From Rhizomys pruinosus (lineage: Eukaryota > Chordata > Mammalia > Rodentia > Spalacidae), in contig VZQC01000265.1 in the NCBI GenBank assembly GCA_009823505.1, forward strand, positions 3,124,034 through 3,188,033: a DNA stretch of 64,000 nucleotides. The letters run 5' to 3'. How positions within the stretch are numbered: the stretch's first letter is position 1; each line of letters opens with the position of its first letter. The position numbers were made by a program, and so were the translations under genes. The notes below the pieces were generated by a model. The model did not search any database. It saw nothing but the letters and a program-made list of their open reading frames with translations, and was not told the origin of the DNA. This document shows, piece by piece, positions 21,670 through 33,130 of this stretch.

Positions 21670-24030
21670 AGAAACGACCCCTTCTCTTCTTCCATTAAGG
21701 TCCATCATCTCTTCCAGGCTAGCCCACACTCTATGTCCCACCCCACCACAGGGTGGTCACCGTCCTGTTGCTGTGGCTCCTCGGGGTGTTCGTGTCTGTT
21801 CCCTGAGCTCTCCCAGCATCCGTGCATATACCCTGAACCTCACATCTCCTTGTCTTTATCACTTGCCTTTCTTTTACCAGAGAGCATTTTTCCAACACTG
21901 GTTTCTGGAGACTTCTTATCAAACGATTTGTGACTAAACTGTAGGCATTTCAGTTCCTTGGAGTTTTTCTTGGCTGAGGGAAATTACCCCTTTTATGGAG
22001 GGCTTCGATGTGTCAGTGTGTCACATGTGTGAATAGATTTTGTCTTCAAATATCTAAAAATATATTATCACTCCTAGCTACAGATAACTGGAGCATAAGA
22101 CACTGTGTCATATACACACATGCCATTGGAAAAATGTAGCCAGGCATCCTTCACAGATGTTGGTTGAAAAGTATTTTAAGCATCCTCCTCTGTTCTCCCT
22201 CTCTCATCTGGCTATTACTGCTGTGTAGCAGCCTTGCCTTCTTGTTTACATTTTAAATAGTGTCCTGGGTTTTTGGATTAAAGTTTAAGTGCTTTCCAGG
22301 CCAGCCCAACCAACATGTTACTGGACCTATTAAGAGCTAACCTTGAGTCAGGCTGACAGGGGAATCGGGCATGGTCCTTATCCTGGAGAAAATAAAGGTG
22401 TGTTCTGTGCTGTGATGCCAGGTATCAGAGAAGCTGGCCCTGCCCCAGTAGACTCAGGTAACAGCAAACACAGCAAGACAAACAGAAGACGATGCTTCTG
22501 AGAAGAGGCATATCCATAGTCTCCAGCACACGGAGGCATGCTAAGTTGTTGAGTAAACATGTGTGTGCCTTGAGCTTCTTCCCTCCCTAGTCTGTTCTGA
22601 CCATAGTGACCCTGGATGTGCTGCTGAGCTCTGCTTCACTCCCTCTTCTCCAGAAAACAGAACACAGCCCACGCGCATCCGAGTGTCAGTGAGGGACACC
22701 CAGCTCTGTGCTTGGCGATTCTGGCTTCAGGGAATGGGGCAGGCTGCAGGTGTGCCCGGGCTAGTCTCCTAGCTGTGGCTGCGCAGAGGACTGACAGGCC
22801 CATGTCGGGAACCTGTGATCATGTTCTTCTAGGCACAACTGGACTTACTTAGCCAAATACGTGTCCCCTTGGGCGGGCAGCAGTTGTGGAGAGACCGTCT
22901 GTGTCTCCAGAACTTAGTCCCAGGGCAGATGATGTAGGAAGTGGAGATTTAGTGAGGTCTTGAAGGTGGAGCTTTGTGAACTGGGTTAGTTCTCCTGTAA
23001 GAACTGACATAGGAGAGGCCGCTCACGAGAACCTGTCCATGCCTGCACCTACTCGGACTCCCAGCCACAGGCACAGTGAACGCTGAACATCTATCATCTG
23101 TGAGCTAGATTTGTTACGTTTCTTGTTGTTGTGTGCAGAAAGTGTCTGACTAGAAGCAATGTAAAGGTTTATGCTGGTTCAATGTTTGAACGATATGGGC
23201 CACCAGTGTCAGGATGGCATGGCAGCCAGAGTGGCTTGTCAGAGTGGCAGGATGAAAAAGTTCACAAGGGTGGACTGGAAGATACATATATTGCAATGGA
23301 CAATAGGCCAAGTTCACCCTGTGCCACAGTATTGGGTGAAACACCTCTCAAATGATCCATGCATCTGTATGCAAAACTGACCCATAGATTAAAGCAACAC
23401 ACACAAGAAGGCAGCTAGCCCAAGCTTTTTAAATCCCATTTTCATCATCTATGGGACATCTGCAGGCCCAAGTGAAGAGTCAGTATTTTCAGCAAAATCA
23501 GCATTCAAGTTTTAGCAAAGTAACCCAGGCAACTGTTTCCACTTGTCAGAAGTGTTATCTACAGGAGAGCTAGTGAGAAACGAACAATGAACCGCCCAGC
23601 TGTGTGGCCTCAAAATAGTGATTTTTAAATCAACTAAGTGCAAGCGCTGTGATTTTGCTGACAAATTGTCTGACATTTGAGCTGAATTTGGGTGCTTACT
23701 TACCAAGGGGATTTTATAGAATGAAGTTTCTTCATCAGTAACAATAACAGAGACCAAACTGGTGGAAATGGAACCCACATATTTCACCCTGTGGCAGCTG
23801 TTTGCTTTCATTCTTTGGAAAGTAACGTGTTTGGAAGAATATAGGATCTCTAGTTAGGGAGTCCCAAGTTCAAACACTGGCCTCTTCTGTTGTTACTGAT
23901 ATCTCTAAACAAATGAAATTTCTTACCATATGCTAAATATGGAACCTTGTATTTACAGAGAAGTATATAATATACCACTCATCAAAGAATCTTCTTTTTG
24001 CAAGAGATGGAGGCTACTACAGAGTTCCAC
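21670..24030. other. Non-coding sequence, no recognisable feature
   Basis: Overlapping short frames only. I looked for retropseudogene signatures (long frame plus A tail) and saw none. Confidence 0.45.
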
Positions 24031-24039
24031 AACTGATCA

Positions 24040-24776
24040 GACACAGAGAATATACATGTGAGAGATGCCCAGCCCTAGGTGACGCATCTACACCTAGGTT
24101 CATGGAACATAGTAAACAGGGGTGGAGAGGATATTAGTACACCCCCAACTCCCAGCAGCAAAGCTTCCTCATACAGCAGAGTGCAATGCACACAGAAGGC
24201 CACAACTGGACAAGTTTGAGAGAATAAGAGACTGCAGTGTGTGTCCTAGGGTAGAACCCCTGTATTAAACCTCACCCAGCCATAGCTCAGGGAAGATTGT
24301 GGAAGAAGTACTGGAAAGATTGTCGGAGCCAGGGCTGGTCCATGGACATAGGGAAGCAGAGGCTTTCGGGCCACTGGAAGTTTGCCCATGTGAACTTGTG
24401 GCAATGGGGGCATGGAGCACAGGACCCATGCCCACTCAATCAGACAAAGGCCCTGTGTGGAGCGAGGGAAATGGGTGGTGGGCTGGCCCTAGCCTCGGAA
24501 CTGTTGGCAACTTATTACTGCTGGGTGACAGAGAGTAGGCCTTCTTTAGTATCTCTAGACAGGCTGACCAGATTCCTGTGGATGAACTTGCACTCAAGGA
24601 CATCTGGGTACAAATGCTTGACTGGATAGGACTTAACATATATGACAGAATGCATGAGGTCTGGTGAGGGGCGTGGGGGACATGGATGGAGGAGGGGATC
24701 TACACTTAAGAACTCTTGTATGGAATACACCAAAACTCAATAAAGTATTTTGAAATAAAATAAAAGTGTTTTCTAA
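24040..24776 (+). mobile_element. L1 (Lx-like) 3' UTR with A-rich tail
   Basis: 'catagctcagggaagattgt' with 'ggaagaagtactggaaagat', 'catgtgaacttgtggcaatg', 'cccactcaatcagacaaagg', 'gaactgttggcaacttatta' and 'ctgctgggtgacagagagta' follow the rodent L1 3' UTR. It ends with 'ggaatacaccaaaactcaat', AATAAA at about 24740 and an A-rich tail. No ORF2 remains. Confidence 0.8.
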
Positions 24777-24779
24777 AGG

Positions 24780-25905
24780 CAAAGGGGTTAGGTATCCATG
24801 GAGAAGGACGAGTGGGCATGGCATATTTCCTATGGCCTCCATGGTTTTCCTGGTAATTATTCTGAGGCTGAGAAGAGCTCTGGGTGGTGTCAGGACCAAA
24901 CATGTTGGACTTTCTGTATGGACTTGGGTATCAGTTAAGTTACAGTGGTAAGACAGAGAGAGAAAATGCTTTTAAAGGCGCCAAACACACGAAAAAGCAA
25001 TTACAGTTCTTGTTCTGTTTTGCCAAAGTTGAAGGCTCTGTCTTCAGGCCTGAGACCTGTGAACTCAGCAATCCAGATAAGCACTCCAGAGTTTATAATT
25101 TATGTAGCCTTGAATGTGAGGACACGGGCCAAGGACCCACAGCCCCATTCCCTAGCACTAGACTCTGAGCCAGGAAGCATCCCACAGAGCTTTTCGGACC
25201 AGCCCAGGAGTGGACCAGACCACTCTGGGAGTGGACCCCCTTCCTAGTGTTTCCTCTGTGTTCTGGACATATGCATCTCTGCTTGGTCTTCTCAACTGCA
25301 CAACACTGTGCTGTGGCAGTGCTGCCTTATCCATGTCACAGATGGGCGGAGCCAGCCTTAGGTCATGTGACACACTTCCAGGTTCAAGGGGGACTTGAAC
25401 TCAGGTCTGGCCGTGGTGCCCCCCTTTCTCTCACCTTTCTTGGTAGCCTTGCTTCTAGCTGCCTATGAAACATAGCAAATGAGAGGGCTGAACCCAGGAG
25501 TGAGGGAAGAAGAGTGTAGGAAGCTTTCTTTTTATGCCGAACAGGGACCACGAGGCCCTGCTAAGGGGGATAGGGACACAGCGCCCACTTTGCGGACACT
25601 GTGGGGAGCTGGCCTTTCAGCGCAGAGACCAGCTGGCTACTTCCCGTAGCCCGGCCTGGTTGATACTTTCAACCCAGGCCCTTAGCCTGGACCCATGAGT
25701 TCCACTCTTGGCCGTGACTTCTTACCTGCCCAGAGCTTGGACAGGAATTTCAGGCTGATGGCTGATCACCTCCCTTCAGCCAATACCCACTTACAACACC
25801 AGCTACCCAGATTGGTGGTCCGAAAAGGAATCTCTTTCCAACCCACTGGCCACCGGAACGAAAGGCAGGCCTACCTTAGCCTGTATGTACACAATAATTA
25901 ATAAA
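24780..25905. other. Non-coding sequence with a MIR remnant
   Basis: 25330-25415 ('aggtcatgtgacacacttcc', 'gggacttgaactcaggtctg') resembles antisense MIR. No gene supported. Confidence 0.4.
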
Positions 25906-25910
25906 AAATA

Positions 25911-26095
25911 ATGCCGGGCGTGGTGGCACACGCCTTTAATCCTAGCACTCGGGAGGCAGAGGCAGGAGGATCTTTGTGAGTTCAAGGCCAGCCTGGTCTA
26001 CAGAGTGAGTTCCAGGACAGCTGGGGCTACAGGGAGACCCTGTCTCGAAAAGACAAAAAAATAAAATAATAAAATAAAATAATAAAAATAACGGC
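25911..26095 (+). mobile_element. B1 SINE
   Basis: 'gccgggcgtggtggcacacg' start, 'tttgtgagttcaaggccagc', 'ctggtctacagagtgagttc', 'tacagggagaccctgtctcg' and an A-rich AATAA tail to about 26090. It is close to the B1 consensus with intact internal promoter boxes, so it is comparatively young. Confidence 0.96.
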
Positions 26096-26099
26096 TGGG

Positions 26100-28530
26100 A
26101 ATTCCATGATGATGTTACTATGAAATTCAAATTTACTCCTTGCTACAGCCTGCTTTTATAAAATAAATGACGTCAGTTCCCAGGACCAATCATAAGTCCC
26201 CAGCTCCGTGCCACTGCACACCTTGCCCCACCCAGCATCAGGCACCTAGGCCCTGCTGCTTGCTCCTCCTTGGGGTGGGGCCAGACCCTCAGCCACGTGG
26301 TGCCCTGAGGCATGCTACAGAAGACTTCCCCTTTGCATCCACCTGAGGTGTGTTGGAGCTGAGCCCAGCTCTGGATTCCCTGGTCCATTCTTCCCATGCC
26401 CTCCTGCTCCATGGCCCCAAGTGAATCATTACCCCCCCCCCCCCCCCCGCAGACAGGAGATGGTTCTTCAGCTCTGACATGGACTTTTCCTCTGGCTACC
26501 AATCCTAGTCAGAACCTGAGATCTGAGCTTGTATTTATCTTGTCCTCAGGCTTCAAAGTAATTGTTTCCTTCTTTCCCTTGGGTCACTGGTGGGTAATGA
26601 TGTGCTTCCTGCAGAGCCCCGGCAGCAGCTATTATTTCCAGGCACAGCAGCCAGTGACCGACCGTTGATGCTCTCTGTGGTTCCCATAGGTGCTTTCATG
26701 AAAACTCTAGAAGGTGAGGGAGGGGATCCCTGGAAGAGGAGTGTCTGTGTTATGAGCCCGGGGAGCTTTTGTAGTGCTGCTCTCAAGTGAGCCACAATTC
26801 AGCTCTGACCTCCAGCTCCTTTTTTTGCCCCCTCTGCTGCCTTGTGGATCTACAGACCTGTGACCTTTCAATTCCATGGCTGACACAATTGTCCACAAAG
26901 GTTTATGACCAAGTCTAAGTGGTTTGTGTTTCCTAAGTGTGTCAGTATGTTGCTTGGACTCCACCAGGGAGATGTACAATCTGGGAGGGGCTTTCTTTCT
27001 TTTGGATGAGGCTGGTGGAAATCAGTAAGACGGGCTGCTTCGTACAGAGGTACTTGTAAAGCCACCTGAGGGTTGAGGAGCCACTGGCTATCTGGGGAGA
27101 GAGAGTCTTGTGGCTTAGAAACCACTGCTATCGTTTGATCCTCCTTCTGTCCAAACAGCACAAAAATAAGCTCAGTTTATTGGGATATATGTGATTGATT
27201 CATGCAGATGGACTTTTGTACTTGTCGCAGAGCCTAGAATGAATGGATATGTTTGCTCTGAGTCACAGTACCACCTTGTCACGAAGGGGTCATGTTCCTT
27301 CCCAGCCACATGGATGTCACTACAACAGAAATCAAACTGACTAGGGAAGGGAACATATCTCTCACAGCCATCCATGTGATGGTGAGAGTCTTCTGTTCAC
27401 CTCTCCGAACTGATCCTCCACCCAGCTTATAGAGTGACTCCCTTGGCTTAGAGTTCTGTTTGGATGCAGAGCAGGGCAGTGACTGTAAAGTAGAAGGGGG
27501 TGGGTGGGTGGAAGCTGTAGAGGGTTTGGATCCACACTTCTGTGCTGCTTTGGTCCCAGCTCCTCTTGGGAGTCTTCAGTGCACAAGTAACAGCTACCCT
27601 GATTTCTGGGAACTGCTTGTTCCCTGGTCCCTGTAGCTGTCTGCTATTGCCAGTCCCAGGGGCCTTCACTTTTCCTTATTGGTCCCCTGATTGACTTTCC
27701 CTAGTCCCTGCACTTGAGATTCAGAACCTGCATATATACCCTATCATGTTAAACCAGGACTGGGTTTGTTCTCCCAAGTTTTTCTAGGCAAAAATGGACC
27801 AAGTGATGGGGTAGTTCCTAAGGCGTGGGTTTCTCCACTGATAGCCCTTCACCCTCCATGCTCCTACGCATGCGCCCCCTTGTGGGAAGCAGATTTTCTA
27901 CTTAATTCCCTGTTTCATCATCAGTCAAGCTCTGCACTGAGCGGCCTCATGCAAAGCCTGCGGCAGGCAGCCCTAGCCTTTCTCCCTGTTCCTTCTGCTC
28001 TCCGAGCCCCTTCCCTCTCCTGCCCTGTAACCTCTCCTGAGGAGAAGGCAGGCTCCCTGTCTCATTCCCCTCTGCAGCTCAGTGACTAAGGACCCGGAGC
28101 CGCTCAGTACACTGAACTCTTGAGTGAATTTATGAATTATTAAGCACTGGTCAATTTAGAATTCCAAGGAAGTCCAGCTTAGAATTTAAAGAGAAATCTC
28201 ATCTTAGTAACTAAGATTTATAGATCTTAATTTCTTTTTTATAAAAAGAAAATTCTTCCTTAGAAACGTTAAATCACATAAAACAAAACAATAAACTTAG
28301 TGCTTCAAGATAAATGTTTATCTTTCCAATTGTGACAGTATACTCAGGATTCTTAGCTTGGATCTTCTTCAGCTTTACCGTTGTAATCTGGGGTGAGTCA
28401 TGTGACCCAAGCCTCTGGTTCCTCCTCTGAGAACTGGGGCGTGGTTAGGAGGTGAATGCCAACCGAACAATGCTATATGTGGATGGTATGAATCAGTGTT
28501 TTGTGGCTCACAGTCATCACCCCAGAGAAC
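26100..28530. other. Non-coding sequence with a C17 run
   Basis: A run of 17 C lies at 26432-26448. 28390-28460 ('gtcatgtgacccaagcctct') resembles a MIR core. Remaining frames have no recognisable family. Confidence 0.45.
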
Positions 28531-28537
28531 CTTTTTA

Positions 28538-28696
28538 AAAATATTTATTATTATTATTTTATGCGTATGAGTGAATTGCCTGCATGTGTATAAGTGTACC
28601 CACGTCATGCAATGCCCTCCGAGGTCAGAAGAGGGCTCCCATGAAACTGCAGTCAGAGATGGTTGTCAGGACGCTGAGCGAGCCCTCCCAGCCCCC
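28538..28696 (-). mobile_element. B2/B3-like SINE, antisense, internally deleted
   Basis: Tail 'tatttattattattatttta', body 'ggtcagaagagggctcccat' and head end 'cgagccctcccagcccc' are present; the segment between body and head is shorter than in the intact copies. Confidence 0.8.
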
Positions 28697-28699
28697 GCA

Positions 28700-29815
28700 T
28701 GTCCTGGGCGGGTGGGGCAGGGACAACTCATGAAGCAGGGCGGGCAGTGATGCTTCTCTGGTGTCACTGTTAGGAGCTGGGCTGGGGTGAAGGCTGCCAG
28801 ATCCTCACGTGTCAGCGCTCAGGCTGGCTGAGATATCTGGCAGAGCAGAGGAGCTGAAAGGAAGCTCGTGCTGTGGGACGGGGTGGACAGGGTGGACAGA
28901 AGGAAGCAGTGTGAGGTGGAGGTCAGGTAGTACATGGTCATGGTGGCTAAGCCTCTCCAGGGTGGGCATCCCCTTGAATTTCTATAGCAGCTTTTGCTTC
29001 AGGAGCCTTTAATCTCCTTTACCGCGGTGAGATGACACTGTCTAGCCAGAGCGCACCAGGGCAACATGGCGACTCTGAGTGTGTCCTTAATGCAGCTGCC
29101 TAGGTGGTATGTCTCTCCAGATCCCCAGTGATGTTTGAGGGCTGGATGTCCTAAAGCAGCCACTCTCTATCCCTCCCCCTTCATTATCTGTCCTTGCCTG
29201 GCTTCTTATGCTGCTTCTGTTTGCCGTGCCCTTGTGTACACCATTTCCTAGGTGACTCCAAATCCCCTGGGAAGCAAGAATGTCATAAACACCTAACAAG
29301 CAATAGTGCCCAGTGGCACCCTGCGGAAGCTCTTTTGGTTCACGCCCACTTTTGTTTTTTTATTCTTTTCTTTAGGGCTACATCAGTCACCCCTTTGCCT
29401 TTCCTAAGATGGGTTGGGTCCATGGAGTGTAAGACATTAGCAACTGTACCAGGGGTGAGGCTCCTGGGGAGACCCCCCCCTCAACTTCTTCCTCTTCAGC
29501 TCCTTGTAATGCCTATTCACTAACTGCATGTCCTCTAAAGTCATCGATTCAGCCATATCAAATGCGACAGGGCTTGCCTGGTAAAGAAGCTGCTGGAAAT
29601 AGCAGCTGCATTTGACATCCAGGGGCTGGGAGGGCTCTCTCAGCATCCTCCTGCCTGGTGGAGTGCTTCTCTGAGTACTGATGATGGCAGGGTGAGGGGA
29701 GGCAGTGTATTTCCCAGCTCCGCTATGAGGCATCCCTGGGCTTTCCTGGGCTTCCCCCTCTCTGCTGATGCTGTGCAGGGAAAATCCTGTGTCCTGGAGA
29801 CCAGAGGACCTGGGG
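28700..29815. other. Non-coding sequence, no recognisable feature
   Basis: Short overlapping frames on both strands (up to 129 codons at 29437-29826) with no recognisable family. Confidence 0.45.
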
Positions 29816-29819
29816 TTAC

Positions 29820-29985
29820 CATGCATGATGTACCCTAAGTCTGTACACCTGATCCCTCATTTAGAAATGGGACAATGGCTTCTTCTTCACAAGGAACTGT
29901 CAGGAAAATTAAATTAAATGCACAATATAGGTAGGGTTCCCAACAGGGCATGAGGCAGGCACTCCGCTCAATTTGTGATGGCCGT
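29820..29985 (+). mobile_element. MIR remnant
   Basis: 'gatccctcatttagaaatgg' followed by 'gacaatggcttcttc', 'gaaaattaaattaaatgcac' and 'catgaggcaggcactc' has the MIR 3' half order (cctcatctgtaaaatgggg / gaggattaaatgag / cctggcac). Confidence 0.6.
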
Positions 29986-30469
29986 TCCTCATATTATTTT
30001 GTGTAGAGGATTAATCCCTGCAGTAAAGGGGCTTCTTCAGGCTGCCTCGCCCCAGAAGGATGGGGCCAGCCTCTCCTTACATGAATAATTCATCACTGTC
30101 TCCTTGCTCAGGAGGCTGTGAGGCTGCTCCTGGCAACGCTGAAGATGAATTCATCTGTCACGGGTGGGCGTGTGTGCCGGCAGATGGGATTCCCCAGTCA
30201 CGTGTGCCTGCAGACAGCGGGACACACAGACACATGAGGAAGCCCTGCTTCTTGGAGAAGACAGGCGGGAAACTCAGCTTCTGCAAAGGGAGGCAGTGGA
30301 TCTGCTGCCTGTACCATATGGGACAAATGCTTTGTTCTGTTCTGGAAGAAAAAGGGTATTTTCCATCTTGCGGTATCCTTGACAACGCCTGCCTGGCAAC
30401 GTGTTAACTGTTGGGGAACACCCATCCCTTAAGAATTGTAGGATCAGCTTATTAATTCTCTCCACAGTC

Positions 30470-30690
30470 ATTTCATTTCTACTGTGTTCCAGAGTTAGGT
30501 ATTGGAGAATAGAGATAAATAGAGATCTGTATAGAAAGTTCTGGTAGCACAAAGGAGGTGGCTGCTGACATAGAGTAGGAATTTAATAAGTGACTGCTAA
30601 TTGAAAGATAATTCACCCAGGCTGAGGCAGTCAGGGAAGGCTTCTTAGACAAGGTGAAAGCAAAGATGAATGGGGATTTTGAGGACCAGA
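30470..30690. mobile_element. Ancient mammalian-wide repeat remnant
   Basis: 'ctgtgttccagagttaggta', 'agagataaatagagatctgt' and 'gtcagggaaggcttcttaga' are in the order of an old widespread repeat (..tgccaggcactg.. then ..gtcagggaaggcttcttgg..). Family not certain. Confidence 0.45.
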
Positions 30691-30704
30691 AGGGACGTTA
30701 ATTA

Positions 30705-31023
30705 CTTTCGCAGTTGTTGTGGATGAACATCTGACCAGAAGCAACTTGAGGAAGGGTTTGTTTTGGTTCACACTGAGGGTGTAGCCCGTGGGGGCGGGGC
30801 AGGGGGGGACAGGAGCAGCTCTTTGCTGTGGTGGGAGGCATGTGAGGCCTCTTGCAGACACCTGAGCAGATCAGATGGAAACAGATGGGACAGAATGTGG
30901 GGCTGAACCATAGCGATTGACTTCTTCAAGCAGGACCCTCCGCCCAGAGGCTCCACAACCTCTCCAAACAGCACCAACAGCCAGGGGCAGTCTTCAAACA
31001 CAGGAACCTGTGGGGGACTAGAT
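30705..31023 (-). mobile_element. ORR1/MT-type MaLR LTR, antisense
   Basis: 'gtttgttttggttcacactg', 'caacctctccaaacagcacc', 'aacagccaggggcagtcttc' and 'acacaggaacctgtggggga' match the antisense 5' part of ORR1/MT LTRs (ending ..gcctgtgggggacatt..). Confidence 0.7.
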
Positions 31024-31024
31024 T

Positions 31025-31371
31025 AGTTATTTTGCTTGTGTCTGTGACCAAATACTATGGAAAAGTAACTGGAGAATAGTAGGAGTCATGGAAGGATTTA
31101 TTTTGGCTCCCGGTGAGGTACAGCCCTTCATGGCATGTGACATAGTGGTATCATGGCAGGTGCAGCCCAAGTCTGTGCAGATGGCTTGCTCACATTTCAG
31201 TGGGCCAAGAAACCAGTAAATGCTGACACTCTCCTTTTTCCTGTATGTTTAGTCTGGGATCGCAGGCCTCACACTCACAGCAAGGGCAGTTTTCCTCCTC
31301 AGTTAATCTCAGGAAACATCCTCACAGATGTACCTGAAGGTGTGCGCCACTAGTTTACTGGTGCCCTCAGC

Positions 31372-31412
<41 letters not shown>

Positions 31413-31517
31413 GTGTTCCTATGTGTGTTCTGTGTGTAGGGGGGTGTATATTCATGGGGCGGTACCCCGAGGCATTTCATAATCGAGTCAAGTTGACAAT
31501 CAGAATTAACCATTACG
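31025..31517 (-). mobile_element. Rodent LTR (MaLR-like), antisense, with internal GT microsatellite
   Basis: 'tttattttggctcccggtga', 'ctgggatcgcaggcctcaca', 'ctcagttaatctcaggaaac' and the end 'cgagtcaagttgacaatcag' with 'aattaaccattacga' match the family at 21273. It abuts the preceding LTR almost directly. A GT run splits it at 31373-31418. Confidence 0.75.
31373..31418. repeat. (GT)n microsatellite
   Basis: GT run with one GC interruption near its end. Confidence 0.95.
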
Positions 31518-31519
31518 AG

Positions 31520-32675
31520 ATATATTTACTTTGAATCATAATGCACAGTGTTATTAGAAAGCCACCAGCAATTCGATGCCTGAAGTCAGGAGGAGGTCAT
31601 TCTCAGGGGTCCTGGCACACTTTGATAGATCTGTGCATAGTCCTGGTCACTTTGCAAAGAAGCCAGTGGGAGCCACTGAAGGACGTTGGAGCAGAACATG
31701 CACACTTGGTATTGTCAAAGAAAGCAACCTTGTGAGCATGTTGGAACTACCGTTCATCACGCATTTTTTTTCATTTATTCATTTTCTCATCCTTTCAACT
31801 TGCTCAACACATGTTTCTTGAGCACTTAATGTATAGTATACTGAGGTGTCAGGGACCAAAAGCAGCCACACAGTGTCATGCTGAGAGGAGGGGTTAGGGA
31901 AGTCAAGGCTAACTCTCAGCTCCACTCAGCTCAGTGAAACTTTGCTTTCCATAATGATGCCAAAAGATCCAACCTCCTCCAGACAATTCTTCATTGAGGC
32001 TTTCTCCCCAGTTGAATGTCTAAAGTTGACAAAACTAACCCTCCCAGAGTCATCCACAGATAGGCGAAGCACTTCTGGGCGCACAGCTGGGCAGCTGGCA
32101 GTTCTCTCTTTCTCTCCGGGGGCAACGGTGGGAGCCATGCTGTCCTGTCCTTGTAGCACTTGTAGCAGAATCCCTCAAGGGCATCATTGTGGCCTCCCAC
32201 GTGTTTCTGTGAACTTGTTGGATTTCTTTCCATTAAGCATCTCCATTGTTTAGGCTGAGAGCATAAATGTGCATGCCCAAGTGTGCACACGCAGGCCAGG
32301 TGGTCAGCGATGCTTTGCAAAAAGGATTTTTGTTGCCTTCCTACAATCTTTCTAGAGCCTTTAGATCCTGGTTGAACTCTGGGTGGAGATGTTTTCATCT
32401 TTCTTTGGGAACGAGATGCCCACTCTGTTTTCTGTCCTCTGCTAGCCTTCCTGAGGATGTTTTTCTTGCAGTGTTATGCTTTCTGGATCACCTGAGTCAG
32501 AATTTCCTGCAAAGAAGCCTAACAGGCAGGTAGGTCCCTGTGCCTCATGTAATCTTACTGAATTAGAATTTCCTGGGGGTGAAGACATGCAGCTTGCATT
32601 TCTAATCACCATCCTTAGCAACTCTGAAGCTCTTTCAAGTTGGAGATGCAGCATTTTATAGCTCAAAGTGCTTTT
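31520..32675. other. Non-coding sequence with ancient repeat traces
   Basis: 31655-31700 ('gccagtgggagccactgaag') and 31770-31870 resemble old mammalian-wide repeat parts. Frames up to 135 codons (31991-32398, minus) have no recognisable family. Confidence 0.4.
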
Positions 32676-32679
32676 CTGG

Positions 32680-32850
32680 AATAAGGAGGCTGAGCACCTG
32701 CTGAGTGCCAGGCACTGTGCCTTCTTCTCACTGTAGCCCCAGAGCATCATGGATGGGGTGAACAGTTAGTGATACTGGAACCAAGCTGAGGTTCAAACCC
32801 CAGTGGCCTAAAGCCCATAAAGGCCAGGTAGCCCTGAACCAGCGCGAAGC
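32680..32850 (-). mobile_element. MIR, antisense
   Basis: 'gctgagcacctgctgagtgc' then 'caggcactgtgcc', and distally 'gaggttcaaaccccagtggc' follow the reverse complement of MIR (ttgagcacctactatgtgccaggcactg ... ttcgaac). Confidence 0.7.
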
Positions 32851-33130
32851 CGGTGACTTGAGCTTTCATTACTCAGAGTGAATGTCTGGGGCAGAGTCAG
32901 AAACTGCGTGGTCATCCCCTTCCGCCCAACTTTGGAAGCAGGAGCTCCATCCTGTCATGAAAGTTCCTCACCCGCAGTGTGTCTGTATGCTTAGTGAATC
33001 CAGAGTGCAGGAATTGTATTGAGTTCCAGGAACGATCTTAGTGTAGTAGTGTGGACAGCCACCTGCTCAGACCTGGGCCTGCCTCCAGCTCTCATGACTG
33101 GGAAGGTGGAAACAAAAGGAGGTGGGGAAG

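Noticed and set aside
28990..29060. CpG-island-like promoter around 'ttaccgcggtgagatgacac'
   Set aside because: Only isolated CpGs are present and the surrounding GC content is ordinary.
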